NCBI GenBank assembly: GCA_900541495.1
Contig: UQKC01000059.1
Coordinates: 1-14,128 of the forward strand
DNA: 14,128 nt
From: an uncultured Ruminococcus sp.
GTDB lineage: Bacteria > Bacillota > Clostridia > Oscillospirales > Ruminococcaceae
Reading direction: 5' to 3'
The position numbers and the translations under genes were made by a program. The notes under the pieces were generated by a model that was not told where the DNA came from, ran no database searches, and saw nothing but the letters and a program-made list of their open reading frames with translations. Of the stretch, positions 14,046-14,128 are shown piece by piece; within the stretch, counting starts at the first letter, position 1, and every line of letters begins with the position of its first letter.

Positions 14046-14128
14046 TCACCTTACCCTTACATTCAGAATATCTTTCATATACGGCTCTGTGGAATACTCC
14101 TGCGCATCGAGGTTGTCAATGTTGGTCG
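14046..14128 (-). CDS. C-terminal end of an upstream phage protein, probably large terminase subunit
   Basis: An open frame enters from the high-coordinate edge and ends with TGA at 14048-14046, giving the last 26 residues: TNIDNLDAQEYSTE then PYMKDILNVRVR. The stop lies 4 nt before the portal TTG, and the final codons supply the portal ribosome binding site, which favours a real gene end. In A118-like phages the gene before portal is the large terminase subunit (packaging ATPase-nuclease), so that is the likely identity. No terminase catalytic motif is in this fragment, so identity rests on synteny only; another small gene is possible. Confidence 0.5.
   Translation of the reverse strand, partial: TNIDNLDAQEYSTEPYMKDILNVRVR

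Overview
The window is the head-and-tail morphogenesis block of a tailed phage or prophage. Every supported gene lies on the minus strand, so transcription runs from high to low coordinates. A long tape measure, a Dit-type distal tail protein, a Gp37-type tail hub protein and no visible sheath or tube pair point to a long, non-contractile tail (siphovirus morphology). Gene order and families resemble the Listeria A118 / SPP1-like arrangement found in many Firmicutes phages. GGAGG-type ribosome binding sites, moderate-to-high GC in most genes and the protein families suggest a Clostridia host, perhaps a gut Ruminococcus-like organism. That host call is an inference. No integrase, repressor, lysis or DNA-replication gene is visible, so temperate or lytic lifestyle cannot be decided.

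Layout in transcription order: the C-terminal end of an upstream gene, probably large terminase (14128-14046); A118-family portal (TTG start); a minor capsid protein fused to a C-terminal zinc-metalloprotease domain; a small acidic protein overlapping its end; an intrinsic terminator; a 66-residue protein with a GTG start; a second, very strong terminator; scaffold; major capsid protein with an extra C-terminal domain; four short head-completion and neck genes; major tail protein; a third terminator; two tail-assembly chaperones; tape measure; distal tail protein; Gp37-like tail hub protein; and the first 42 residues of a baseplate-type protein cut by the window edge.

The standard genes build the particle. 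The portal, minor capsid, scaffold and major capsid proteins form the procapsid. The connector, closure and terminator proteins join head to tail. The chaperones and tape measure set up tail tube assembly, and Dit plus the Gp37-like protein start the tail tip.

The most unusual part is 10339-11420. The last ~200 residues of the minor capsid protein carry HEFGH plus a downstream Glu in an anthrax lethal factor-like arrangement. Base composition falls sharply there, the next gene overlaps by 8 nt, and terminators follow. This looks like a horizontally acquired toxin/effector cassette carried on a virion protein, with a candidate immunity or regulatory partner. A second theme is the tape measure, which has three separate periodic repeat regions and a ~320-residue charged coiled coil inserted in the middle of the conserved tape-measure domain.
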